Assembly: GCA_000754445.1 (NCBI GenBank)
Contig: JNSD01000002.1
Coordinates: 124,001 to 188,000, forward strand
Length of the DNA: 64,000 nt
DNA from: an actinobacterium acMicro-4
GTDB lineage: Bacteria > Actinomycetota > Actinomycetes > Actinomycetales > Microbacteriaceae
Direction: 5' to 3'
The position numbers and the translations under genes are program-made. A model generated the notes under the pieces. The model did no database searches, was not told where the DNA came from, and saw nothing but the letters and a program-made list of their open reading frames with translations. Positions 10,959 through 19,344 of the stretch are shown in pieces. The first letter of the stretch is position 1. Each line of letters begins with the position of its first letter.

Positions 10959-12419
10959 TTACTCTTCGTCGACGAGCTTGTCGCGCAGGGCGGACAGACC
11001 TTCGTCGTCTGCCAGAGTGCCGACACTGTCCTCGACTACGGACATGGGGACCTCGGTGTCCTCGGCATTGGCACGCTCAACGGGCTCGATAACAATCGAG
11101 TTCATGTGGGCGACCTGAGCCTTGTGGGCTTCCCAACGGGCTTGGGCGTCGGCGTACTGCTTCTCCCACACCTTGCGCTGGTCATCAAAACCATCGAGCC
11201 ACTCGCCAGTCTCGACGTTAAAGCCAGCGGGGTAGGTGTAGTTGCCCTTGTCGTCATACTCGGTCGGCATGCCGTAGAGGGCAGGATCAAACTCAGAGCC
11301 CTCGGGGTCGACACCCTCATTGGCCTGCTTGATTGACAGAGAAATACGGCGACGTTCCAGATCGATGTCAATGATTTTCACGAATACCTGGTCACCGGTG
11401 GCGACAACTTGTTCAGCGAGCTCGATGTGCTTGTCAGAAATCTCCGAGATGTGCACAAGTCCCTCGATGCCATCTGCAACACGGACGAACGCTCCGAAGG
11501 GAACCAGCTTCGTCACTGCACCGGGAGCAATCTGGCCAATGGCGTGGGTTCTCGCGAACACCTGCCAGGGGTCTTCCTGCGTTGCCTTGAGAGACAGCGA
11601 AACGCGCTCGCGATCCATGTCGACCTCGAGGACCTCGACAGTCACTTCCTGGCCAACCTCGACAACCTCGCTGGCGTGCTCAATGTGCTTCCAGCTCAGT
11701 TCAGAAACGTGCACGAGCCCGTCAACGCCACCGAGGTCCACGAAGGCACCAAAGTTCACGATGGAGGACACAACCCCCTTGCGGACCTGGCCCTTCTGGA
11801 GACCGTCCAAGAAGCTGGAGCGGTTCTCACTCTGGCTCTGCTCGAGCAGCGCTCGGCGGGAGAGAACCACGTTGTTACGGTTCTTATCGAGCTCGAGAAT
11901 CATCGCCTCGATTTCTTGCCCCAAATAAGGGGTGAGGTCGCGGACGCGACGCAATTCGATGAGAGACGCGGGAAGGAATCCGCGAAGACCAATATCAACG
12001 ATGAGACCACCCTTGACGACCTCGATGACGTGACCCTTGACAACACCTTCGGCCTCTTTGATCTTCTCGACATCTCCCCACGCGCGCTCATACTGCGCGC
12101 GCTTCTTGGACAGGATGAGGCGGCCTTCTTTGTCTTCCTTCTGGAGAACCAAGGCTTCAACAGCGTCACCGACGGAGACGACCTCGGAGGGGTCAATGTC
12201 GTGCTTGATGGAAAGCTCGCGGGACGGGATAACACCCTCGGTTTTGTAGCCGACATCGAGGAGAACTTCATCCCGGTCGATTTTGACGACGATTCCAGAG
12301 ATGAGGTCACCGTCGTTGAAGAATTTGAGTGTTTTCTCGACCTCGGCCAAGAAATCTTCGGCGCTGCCGATGTCGTTAATGGCTATTTGTTTCGGGCTAG
12401 CTGTGGTTGAAGGATTCAT
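10959..12419 (-). CDS. rpsA: 30S ribosomal protein S1
   Basis: RNA-binding ribosomal protein made of repeated S1 domains; 486 residues with four S1 repeats, beginning about residues 38, 120, 205 and 290 (for example GQVRKGVVSSIVNFGAFVDLGGVDGLVHVSEL). The four-domain architecture and an acidic tail (ALRDKLVDEE) are typical of actinobacterial S1, shorter than the six-domain E. coli protein. The N-terminal QIAINDIGSAEDFL matches actinobacterial orthologues, fixing the ATG at 12419. No Shine-Dalgarno is visible before it (GTCCGTAACTCT). A 14-bp hairpin follows the gene. Confidence 0.97.
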   Translation of the reverse strand: MNPSTTASPKQIAINDIGSAEDFLAEVEKTLKFFNDGDLISGIVVKIDRDEVLLDVGYKTEGVIPSRELSIKHDIDPSEVVSVGDAVEALVLQKEDKEGRLILSKKRAQYERAWGDVEKIKEAEGVVKGHVIEVVKGGLIVDIGLRGFLPASLIELRRVRDLTPYLGQEIEAMILELDKNRNNVVLSRRALLEQSQSENRSSFLDGLQKGQVRKGVVSSIVNFGAFVDLGGVDGLVHVSELSWKHIEHASEVVEVGQEVTVEVLEVDMDRERVSLSLKATQEDPWQVFARTHAIGQIAPGAVTKLVPFGAFVRVADGIEGLVHISEISDKHIELAEQVVATGDQVFVKIIDIDLERRRISLSIKQANEGVDPEGSEFDPALYGMPTEYDDKGNYTYPAGFNVETGEWLDGFDDQRKVWEKQYADAQARWEAHKAQVAHMNSIVIEPVERANAEDTEVPMSVVEDSVGTLADDEGLSALRDKLVDEE

Positions 12420-12469
12420 AGAGTTACGGACAATGGATTTCTACTCGGGTTTGCCAACCGGCGGCGGGC

Positions 12470-12498
12470 AAAGGGCGGACAGGACATTGTCGCCCTTT
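12470..12498 (-). terminator. Putative polA terminator hairpin
   Basis: AAAGGGCG(G)AC faces GTCGCCCTTT with an 8-base loop, in the 126-base polA-rpsA gap. On the plus strand it is followed by a short T run, but there is no plus-strand gene to terminate; on the minus strand it lies 48 bases past the polA stop. The rest of this gap should hold the rpsA promoter, which I could not place. Confidence 0.45.
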
Positions 12499-12545
12499 TT
12501 GGACGACCCTTGAGTCTAGCTGGCCAGGCCAGGCCCGGCAAACGT

Positions 12546-15197
12546 CTAATGTGCCGCTTGGTCCCAGTTCGCTCCGAAACCAACCTGCACATCCAGCGGC
12601 ACAGCCAGTTTCGCAGCTGCTCCCATCTGCGAAACCACGATGGTTTCCAGCTCCTCGCGCTCTCCTGGCGCCAATTCGAAGACGAGTTCGTCGTGAACTT
12701 GGAGGACCATGCGGGATACCAGGCCTCGGTGTCGAATCTCGCGGTCAATGGTGATCATCGCGCGTTTGATGATGTCCGCTGCAGTTCCTTGGATGGGTGC
12801 GTTGAGTGCAGCGCGCTCAGCAGCTTCACGGACGATTCGATTAGGGGACGCGAGGTCGGGGAATGGCCGCCGGCGGCCGAAAATAGTTTCCGTATAGCCC
12901 TTCACCTTTGCCTCGGCAACAACGGTGTTGAGATAATCGCGCACTTTCCCAAACCGCCGGAAATACTCCGTCATCAACTCTTTGGCTTCTGACGTGGGAA
13001 TTCGGAGCTGCTTGGCGAGCCCAAAAGCCGAAAGCCCATAGGCGAGGCCATAGCTCATCGCCTTCACCTTGGTCCGCATCAGCGGTGTGACGTCTTCTGG
13101 CGCCACCTCGAATATGCGGGCTCCGACAAAGCGGTGCAGGTCCTCGCCTTCATGGAAAGCCTGAATCAGGGCCTCGTCTCCGGAGAGGTGCGCCATGATG
13201 CGCATCTCAATTTGAGAGTAGTCAGCGGTGAAAAGGCCCTCGGAGTTTGCCCCGGCAATAAAGCACGCCCGAATCTCGCGGCCAATATCGGCGCGGATGG
13301 GGATGTTTTGCACATTGGGATCCAATGACGACAGCCGGCCGGTGCTGGTGCCCATTTGGTCAAAGGTCGTGTGGACGCGACCGTCGCCAGCCACTGCGAC
13401 CCGAAGCCCCTCGATAATTTGGCGAAGCTTCGTGGCATCGCGGTGAGCCAATAGAGCGTCAAGAAAGGGATGAGGATTCGACTCTTGGAGATCCTGTAAC
13501 GCGCTGGCATCAGTCGAGAAGCCGGTCTTCGTGGCCCTGGTTTTCGGCATTCCCAGCTCCTCGAACAACACAGTCTGCAGCTGCTTGGGCGAGCCCAAGT
13601 TCACTTCGTGGCCGATGACTGCGAATGCTTCTGCTTCTCTCTCCCGGACGGTGGTGGCGAGTCGCTCGTCGAGGAGTGCCAGCGCTTTCTGGTCGAGAGC
13701 AATTCCCTCACGCTCCATCCAGGCGAGAATTGCCAACAGTGGAATCTCGATGTCGGCCAGAACAGCCCTGCTGCCAGGGTCAAGCTCGCTCGTCAGTGCC
13801 TCCCAGGCTCGCAGGGAGAGCCACGCGTCAACGCCTGCCCCCACTGCCTCGGTTTCTGGGAGAAGTTGGTCGGCGTGCGGCGCGGGAACATCGATACCCA
13901 ACGCCTCCCTCACCAGGTTGTGAAGCGAGTCCGACTTTTTCGAGGGGTTATGAACCCACCGCACGAGAGACGGGTCTCCCGCAACCTGCGGTGTGATGGC
14001 CCACTGGCGGTGGAAGGCTTTGAGGAGGCCTTTCGCGCCATAGGCCACGTAGGAGTACTCGGGATCTTGAAGAGCGTCCAGCAGGGGGCGGTGGTCACTG
14101 CTTCCCTCAATAACCGGGACCCTGATGGCGTCGTCATCGGTGGCAACACCAAGCTCTACGATGACTGGCCCCTGCATACGCAGGCTTAGACCAAGCGGTT
14201 GGGTCTTGTTCTTAGCCAACCAGTGGGCGAGCTCTTCATCCGCAAGCAGTCGCTCCGGAGGTAGCTCAACAACCGTGGTAGGCGCTGCGGAAATAGCCTC
14301 AGGCACTGCATCATCGCCAGCGAGGGCAATAACCCGCTCGGTGAGTGTTTTGAACGCCAGCCTGGTGAACACTTCCCGCACGGCTACAACATCAATGGGC
14401 TTTCTTTCAAGAGTCTCCAGCGTCAGGCCAACATCGATATCGGTGAGCAAGTGATTGAGTTGCCTGTTGCGCAACACACGGTCGGTCTGGTCTCTCAGGT
14501 TCTGGCCAACCACTCCGGTGATGTCATCGACATGACTGAGGAGGTTGTCCAAGGAGCCGTAGTGCTGAATCCACTTAACCGCGGTCTTTTCGCCCACTTT
14601 GTCGACCCCGACAAGGTTGTCACTGGTCTCCCCCACGAGCGCTGCAATCTCCGGGTACTGGTGAGGCTCGACTCCGTAACGCTCGATGACCGCTTCCGGG
14701 GTGTAGCGCTTGAGCTCAGCAACTCCCCGCGCGCTCGGATACAGCACCGTGACCCTGTCGTTGACAAGCTGGAAGGTGTCGCGGTCTCCCGAGACCACCA
14801 GAACATCCATTCCCGCAATCGCGCCCTGGGTGGCAAGGGTGGCGAGGATGTCATCGGCCTCGAAGTCCTCTTTGGTGATGGTGGGAACTCCCATGGCGTG
14901 AAGCGCTTCTTGCAGAAGGGGCACCTGTCCAATGAATTCCATTGGCGTTTCACCCCTGGTGGCCTTGTATTCGGGATAGATCCTGGTCCGGAAAGAGAAT
15001 CTCGAGACGTCAAATGCCACCGCGACGTGGGTCGGCTCCTCCTTCTTGAGGAGGCCCAAGAACATGGAGATGAAGCCGTGGATCGCGTTAGTGTGCTGCC
15101 CGTCGGGGGCCTGAAAACTCTCTACCGGGAGAGCATAAAAGGCACGAAAAGCCAGAGAATGGCCGTCGATGACCATCAATGTAGGCTTGGGGTTCAC
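12546..15197 (-). CDS. polA: DNA polymerase I
   Basis: Fills repair gaps and removes RNA primers. The N-terminal 5' nuclease domain (residues about 1-300; VIDGHSLAFRAFYALP at the start, EDFEADDILAT) is followed by a degenerate 3'-5' exonuclease-like region (near 325-500) lacking the DxE metal-binding pattern, so proofreading is probably absent. The polymerase domain has motif A DYSQIEMRIMAHLSGD, motif B (KVKAMSYGLAYG) and motif C QVHDELVFE. 883 residues. GTG 15197 is preferred because TAGGCT lies 6 bases upstream, giving a leaderless start; ATG 15176 is the alternative. Confidence 0.97.
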   Translation of the reverse strand: MNPKPTLMVIDGHSLAFRAFYALPVESFQAPDGQHTNAIHGFISMFLGLLKKEEPTHVAVAFDVSRFSFRTRIYPEYKATRGETPMEFIGQVPLLQEALHAMGVPTITKEDFEADDILATLATQGAIAGMDVLVVSGDRDTFQLVNDRVTVLYPSARGVAELKRYTPEAVIERYGVEPHQYPEIAALVGETSDNLVGVDKVGEKTAVKWIQHYGSLDNLLSHVDDITGVVGQNLRDQTDRVLRNRQLNHLLTDIDVGLTLETLERKPIDVVAVREVFTRLAFKTLTERVIALAGDDAVPEAISAAPTTVVELPPERLLADEELAHWLAKNKTQPLGLSLRMQGPVIVELGVATDDDAIRVPVIEGSSDHRPLLDALQDPEYSYVAYGAKGLLKAFHRQWAITPQVAGDPSLVRWVHNPSKKSDSLHNLVREALGIDVPAPHADQLLPETEAVGAGVDAWLSLRAWEALTSELDPGSRAVLADIEIPLLAILAWMEREGIALDQKALALLDERLATTVREREAEAFAVIGHEVNLGSPKQLQTVLFEELGMPKTRATKTGFSTDASALQDLQESNPHPFLDALLAHRDATKLRQIIEGLRVAVAGDGRVHTTFDQMGTSTGRLSSLDPNVQNIPIRADIGREIRACFIAGANSEGLFTADYSQIEMRIMAHLSGDEALIQAFHEGEDLHRFVGARIFEVAPEDVTPLMRTKVKAMSYGLAYGLSAFGLAKQLRIPTSEAKELMTEYFRRFGKVRDYLNTVVAEAKVKGYTETIFGRRRPFPDLASPNRIVREAAERAALNAPIQGTAADIIKRAMITIDREIRHRGLVSRMVLQVHDELVFELAPGEREELETIVVSQMGAAAKLAVPLDVQVGFGANWDQAAH

Positions 15198-15203
15198 GGC
15201 CTA

Positions 15204-15209
15204 AGCCTA
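15204..15209 (-). promoter_or_regulatory. Candidate leaderless -10 element of polA
   Basis: TAGGCT with 6 bases to the GTG start. It is also part of a 7-base inverted repeat (TAGGCTT/AAGCCTA, 15182-15209) that brackets the polA start codon, within the 42-base divergent region shared with the thioesterase gene. Confidence 0.6.
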
Positions 15210-15239
15210 GCGTTGGGCCACGAGGACGCAGGAGCTCCG

Positions 15240-15674
15240 ATGACTATCTTTCCCCAAGACTTAGACCCAGAACTCGTCACCCGGCTCGTCGAGACCGGCG
15301 GAGGCCAGCTCGCCCAAAAGATGGGCATTACCTTCGTGGAGCTCTCCGCGGAGAGGTCTGTGGCCACGATGCCAGTCGAGGGAAACCGTCAAGTGATTGG
15401 TCTTCTCCACGGTGGCGCCCACGTTGTCCTGGCGGAGTCCTTGGGTTCGATATCTGCAGCGATCCACGCTGGTCCGGGACGCATCGCTGTGGGGATAGAG
15501 ATCAATGCCTCCCACTCGAAGGCGGTCAGCGCGGGTATCGTGACTGCGACCTGTGAGGCTCTTGTCCTCGGCCGCACGCTGGCCACGCACACCATCACCG
15601 TGTGTGACGAGGCGGGAAACCGCCTCTCCACGGTGCGAATGACTAACTTCCTGAAGGACGCTCCTGGCGACTAA
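15240..15674 (+). CDS. Hotdog-fold thioesterase, PaaI/MenI-like
   Basis: 144-residue hotdog-fold protein; the family hydrolyses acyl-CoA thioesters. The core signature HGGAHVVLAESLGSISA contains the helix usually carrying the catalytic acidic residue (Glu in LAESLGS). The exact substrate cannot be read from sequence: 1,4-dihydroxy-2-naphthoyl-CoA (menaquinone synthesis) or phenylacetyl-CoA pathway substrates are both possible. The ORF track extends it upstream to 14451, but that part is a shadow of polA; the ATG at 15240 has GGAG just before it and gives a normal length. Its stop codon overlaps that of the convergent pdtaR gene. Confidence 0.88.
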   Translation: MTIFPQDLDPELVTRLVETGGGQLAQKMGITFVELSAERSVATMPVEGNRQVIGLLHGGAHVVLAESLGSISAAIHAGPGRIAVGIEINASHSKAVSAGIVTATCEALVLGRTLATHTITVCDEAGNRLSTVRMTNFLKDAPGD

Positions 15675-16291
15675 ATCTCGGGGTGCGCAGCCCGCTCGGC
15701 AAGCTGATCGATAACAGTCTGTGCCACCTCACGCATCGAGAGGCGGCGATCCATCGACGCTTTTTGAATCCATCGGAACGCCTCGGGCTCGGTCAGTCCC
15801 ATGGTGTCGTTGAGAATACCCTTGGCTCGGTCGAGCACTTTCCTGGTCTCCAGGCGTTCTGCGAGGTCGGAAATCTCGTCCTCCAGGGCTGTGATCTGCT
15901 GGTATCGCGTTAGTGCAATGTCGATAGCTGGAATCAGGTCGTTGGGGGTGAAAGGCTTCACCACATAGGCCAGAGCACCTGCCTCGGCCGCTCGCTCCAC
16001 CAGTTCGCGTTGGGTGAAAGCAGTGAGGAGAACTACTGGCGCAATGTGGCGCTTGGTGAGACTCTCGGCTGCCGAGATGCCATCCAGCAGGGGCATTTTG
16101 ACGTCCATCACCACGATGTCTGGCCGAAGTTCTTCGGCTAGCGCAACAGCCTTCTCGCCATCGGCGGCCTCACCCACGACATCAAACCCGTTGTCCCGCA
16201 GAATCTCCACAATGTCGATTCGGATGAGTGACTCGTCCTCAGCAACGACGACACGTGTCTTGGCTGGAGGCTTCGGGGGATTTTCGCTCAC
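15671..16291 (-). CDS. pdtaR: ANTAR-domain response regulator, PdtaR-like
   Basis: Two-component response regulator that acts on RNA rather than DNA. The receiver domain (residues about 12-130) keeps the acidic pocket (EDE), the phospho-acceptor Asp in VVMDVKMPLLDG and the lysine in VVKPFTP. The C-terminal ANTAR domain (about 145-200) has RKVLDRAKGIL and the following helices. ANTAR proteins bind paired RNA hairpins to prevent transcription termination. No histidine kinase is adjacent; the PdtaS partner must lie elsewhere. Start GTG 16291 has TAGGCT 6 bases upstream. The 4-base tail-to-tail overlap with the thioesterase gene leaves no room for a terminator. Confidence 0.94.
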   Translation of the reverse strand: MSENPPKPPAKTRVVVAEDESLIRIDIVEILRDNGFDVVGEAADGEKAVALAEELRPDIVVMDVKMPLLDGISAAESLTKRHIAPVVLLTAFTQRELVERAAEAGALAYVVKPFTPNDLIPAIDIALTRYQQITALEDEISDLAERLETRKVLDRAKGILNDTMGLTEPEAFRWIQKASMDRRLSMREVAQTVIDQLAERAAHPEI

Positions 16292-16297
16292 ACCAGG

Positions 16298-16303
16298 AGC
16301 CTA
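16298..16303 (-). promoter_or_regulatory. Candidate leaderless -10 element of pdtaR
   Basis: TAGGCT with 6 bases to the GTG start codon; no Shine-Dalgarno lies between. Confidence 0.6.
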
Positions 16304-16306
16304 CGG

Positions 16307-16312
16307 TATGGT
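16307..16312 (+). promoter_or_regulatory. Candidate -10 element for tRNA-Leu
   Basis: TATGGT lies 22 bases before the mature tRNA 5' end, in the 43-base divergent gap shared with pdtaR. A -35 box is not clear (TCGCTC at the expected position). Confidence 0.4.
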
Positions 16313-16334
16313 TCTAGGGCCAGCTCAACACCTT

Positions 16335-16420
16335 GCCGGATTGGCGGAATGGCAGACGCGGAGCACTCAAAATGCTTTGTCCGAAAGGGCGTGTGGGTTC
16401 AACTCCCACATCCGGCACCA
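16335..16420 (+). tRNA. tRNA-Leu (anticodon CAA), CCA encoded
   Basis: Acceptor strands GCCGGAT and ATCCGGC pair fully and are followed by discriminator A and an encoded CCA. The anticodon stem GAGCA/TGCTT holds the loop CTCAAAA, giving anticodon CAA for UUG codons. The long variable arm (GTCC GAAA GGGC) and the T arm (GTGGGTTCAACTCCCAC) are typical of leucine tRNAs. It converges on pyk, whose stop codon lies 5 bases beyond the CCA. Confidence 0.97.
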
Positions 16421-16425
16421 GCTAA

Positions 16426-17868
16426 CTAGTTTGACCAGACGGGCGCAACGCCCTCCATCGCATGGCCGACAACGTGGACCCTCAGGTCGTTAGTTGATCC
16501 GGGGGTTCCCGGCGGGGACCCGGAAATCACGACCACCTTGTCACCGCTCTGCGCCAGGTTATGAGAAATCAACGCCTCGTCGACGATGGGATACATGGCA
16601 TCGGTGTGTGTCACGCGCGGCACAAGATAAGACTTCACGCCCCAGGAGAGCGCCATGCGTCGGCGTATTTCCTCCGAGGGAGTGAAGGCAATCATGGGGA
16701 TAGGGCTGCGAAGTCTCGCCATGCGACGCGCAGAGTCACCAGACTCAGTGAAAATACACACGAACCTTGCCTCGACAAAGTCCGCCACCTCTGCTGCGGC
16801 AAGGGTAATTGCTCCGCCCTGGGTGCGGGGCTTGGTGCCTAGTGGCGAGATTCGAGAAAGCCCATGGTCTTCCGTGGATTCGAGGATGCGAGCCATTGTG
16901 GCCACCGCTATCGCCGGATACTTACCCACACTGGTTTCGCCACTGAGCATCACCGCATCAGCTCCATCGAGGACCGCGTTGGCGACGTCTGAGGTCTCTG
17001 CACGCGTGGGGACGGGGGCCTCAATCATGGACTCGAGCATCTGAGTGGCGACAATGACGGGCTTCGCCATACGACGCCCAAGTTCAATGGCCTTCTTCTG
17101 GATAATAGGCACGGTCTCCGGCGGCAATTCAACGCCCAGGTCGCCTCTGGCCACCATGATGCCATCGAAAGCATCAACGATGGCATCCAGGTTTGCCACG
17201 GCTTCGGGCTTTTCAATCTTGGCGATGACGGGGCAAGTGAAACCTTCCTCCGCCATGATGGAGTGCACCCGGTCAATGTCCGACGCATTTCTCACGAAAC
17301 TGAGCGCGATAAAGTCGCATTTCATTTTCAACGCCCAGCGCAAATCCTCTTCGTCCTTCTCGGACAGTGCGGGAGCGGACACCGCAACGCCGGGAAGGTT
17401 AATTCCTTTGTTGTTGGATACGGCTCCGCCCACCACAACGGTCGTGACGACATCCGTTCCGTCCGAGGAAAGCGCCTCGAGACGGACCTTGCCGTCGTCG
17501 ATGAGGAGCGTGTCCCCGGGTTTCACGTCGCCAGGAAGCCCCTTATAGGTGGTTCCCACAAGTTCCTTGGTGCCCTCAACATCGCGGGTGGTGATGGTAA
17601 ACCTATCTCCCGCAGCAAGCACGTGCGGCCCGTTCACGAACTTCTCAAGACGAATCTTTGGGCCCTGAAGGTCCACCAGTATCGCGATGGGCTGATCGAG
17701 GTCGCTCGCGACAGATCGAACGGTCTGGAAAATTTCCTCGTGGACTCCGAGGCTCCCGTGGCTGAGATTCATACGGATAATGTTGACTCCGGCTTCCACC
17801 AAAGCCTGAATACTGTCGTAGCTCGATGTTGCTGGCCCCAGTGTTGCCACAATCTTCGCGCGTCTCAT
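16426..17868 (-). CDS. pyk: Pyruvate kinase
   Basis: Transfers phosphate from phosphoenolpyruvate to ADP, ending glycolysis. 480 residues with the family N-terminus (RRAKIVATLGPAT), the active-site signature region (FIALSFVRNASDI and VIAKIEKPEAV), the MVARGDLGVELP segment and a C-terminal regulatory domain. ATG 17868 is preceded by GAGG at 6 bases. It sits 18 bases downstream of gltD and may be cotranscribed. It converges on tRNA-Leu with only a 5-base gap, so readthrough would be antisense to the tRNA. Confidence 0.98.
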   Translation of the reverse strand: MRRAKIVATLGPATSSYDSIQALVEAGVNIIRMNLSHGSLGVHEEIFQTVRSVASDLDQPIAILVDLQGPKIRLEKFVNGPHVLAAGDRFTITTRDVEGTKELVGTTYKGLPGDVKPGDTLLIDDGKVRLEALSSDGTDVVTTVVVGGAVSNNKGINLPGVAVSAPALSEKDEEDLRWALKMKCDFIALSFVRNASDIDRVHSIMAEEGFTCPVIAKIEKPEAVANLDAIVDAFDGIMVARGDLGVELPPETVPIIQKKAIELGRRMAKPVIVATQMLESMIEAPVPTRAETSDVANAVLDGADAVMLSGETSVGKYPAIAVATMARILESTEDHGLSRISPLGTKPRTQGGAITLAAAEVADFVEARFVCIFTESGDSARRMARLRSPIPMIAFTPSEEIRRRMALSWGVKSYLVPRVTHTDAMYPIVDEALISHNLAQSGDKVVVISGSPPGTPGSTNDLRVHVVGHAMEGVAPVWSN

Positions 17869-17886
17869 ACAGTCCTCACGTAGTTC

Positions 17887-19344
17887 TTACACCGACAAAG
17901 GGCGATCGAAAGCGCTTACGGGCGCTGGTAAGAGCGTACTGCCTTGGAGATATCGGTCGACTTCCGCGGCTACAGCACGGCCTTCTGCGATGGCCCAGAC
18001 GATGAGAGACGCACCTCGCCCAGCATCGCCCGCTACGAAAACTCCCGGGACAGCGGTCGAATAGTCACGATTTCGCTCAAGGTTGCGGGCTGCGTCGACG
18101 CCAATTCCCACCTGTTCGGATAGCAGCCCGTGCTCGGCGCCCTGGTATCCAAGAGCTAGAAGCACGAGGTCCGCAGGAATCTCTCGTTCGGTTCCTGGCT
18201 TGGGGAAACGACCGCCGTCTCTGTATTCCGTCTCACACACTTCGATGGCTCGGACTTGCCCGTGTTCATTGCCTATGAATCTGATCGTCGAGGCAAGGAA
18301 CTCACGCGCACCACCCTCTTCGTGGGCGCTCTGCACCTCAAAGAGAATCGGATCCACCGGCCACGGCACCTCTACCGGACGCTCTGTCGGGGGTTGCTTC
18401 CCAATAGCAAGCATCGTGGTCGAGGCCGCGTGCTGTCGGTGCGCGGTGCCAAGGCAGTCAGCCCCGGTGTCCCCGCCTCCCAAAATCACGACGTGCTTGC
18501 CCTCAGCGTGAATCTGACCGATCACCTCGTCACCGGCCTGAACTCTGTTGGCCGGAGTGAGATAGTCCATCGCGGGATAGATGCCGCCGAGGTCTCGTCC
18601 CGGGATGGCGAGGTCGCGAGGAATGGTGGCGCCTGTTGTCGCGATGACAGCGTCGTAACGTTCAGTCAACTCACGCCAGGTGATATCGACCCCGATGCTC
18701 ACCCCGGGCCTAAACCGGGTGCCCTCCTCCTGCATCTGTGCGAGACGCATATCCAGATGGTGCTTTTCCATCTTGAAATCCGGAATTCCATAGCGCAGAA
18801 GTCCACCGATGCGATCATCACGCTCAAAGACAGCGACCGTGTGTCCCACCCGGGTCAACTGTTGTGCCGCTGCAAGACCTGCTGGTCCGCTACCGACCAC
18901 CGCGACCGTCTTGCCGGTGAGTCGCTCGGGCGGTAGGGGCTTCACCCACCCGTTTTCCCAAGCCTGGTTAATGATCGAGACCTCGATGTTCTTGATGGTC
19001 ACCGGCGGTTGGTTGATTCCTAGAACGCAGGATGATTCGCAGGGGGCTGGGCACAGACGGCCGGTGAACTCGGGGAAATTATTGGTCTCGTGGAGACGCT
19101 CGATTGCGCCTTTGCCATCTCCACGACGCATGAGTTCATTCCACTCGGGAATCAGGTTCCCCAGCGGACATCCGTGGTGGCAGAAGGGCACTCCACAGTC
19201 CATGCAACGCGACGCTTGTCTCGTGAGCGCACCAGGGTCGGCCGGCCCATACACCTCACGCCAGTCGCCAATGCGAACCTCCACTGGCCGCCTGGCGGGG
19301 AGTTCGCGCTCAGGGAAGCTCATAAAGCCCCGTGGATCAGCCAC
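17887..19344 (-). CDS. gltD: Glutamate synthase [NADPH] small subunit
   Basis: Passes electrons from NADPH to the large subunit for glutamate formation. The N-terminus carries cysteine clusters for Fe-S centres (CMDCGVPFCHHGCPLGN and CESSCVLGI). FAD and NADPH sites follow: VVGSGPAGLAAAQQL near residue 147 and VILGGGDTGADCLG near 290. The 485-residue length is usual. GTG 19344 is supported by GGAGG 6 bases upstream, inside the gltB end, giving an 8-base overlap and coupling of the two subunits. Confidence 0.98.
   Translation of the reverse strand: MADPRGFMSFPERELPARRPVEVRIGDWREVYGPADPGALTRQASRCMDCGVPFCHHGCPLGNLIPEWNELMRRGDGKGAIERLHETNNFPEFTGRLCPAPCESSCVLGINQPPVTIKNIEVSIINQAWENGWVKPLPPERLTGKTVAVVGSGPAGLAAAQQLTRVGHTVAVFERDDRIGGLLRYGIPDFKMEKHHLDMRLAQMQEEGTRFRPGVSIGVDITWRELTERYDAVIATTGATIPRDLAIPGRDLGGIYPAMDYLTPANRVQAGDEVIGQIHAEGKHVVILGGGDTGADCLGTAHRQHAASTTMLAIGKQPPTERPVEVPWPVDPILFEVQSAHEEGGAREFLASTIRFIGNEHGQVRAIEVCETEYRDGGRFPKPGTEREIPADLVLLALGYQGAEHGLLSEQVGIGVDAARNLERNRDYSTAVPGVFVAGDAGRGASLIVWAIAEGRAVAAEVDRYLQGSTLLPAPVSAFDRPLSV

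Noticed and set aside
11409-12410. 333-residue plus-strand ORF opposite rpsA
   Set aside because: Shadow of the conserved S1 protein; no family motif and no ribosome-binding site.
14451-15239. N-terminal extension of the thioesterase ORF
   Set aside because: It lies opposite polA; the real gene starts at 15240, where a ribosome-binding site and the family N-terminus are found.
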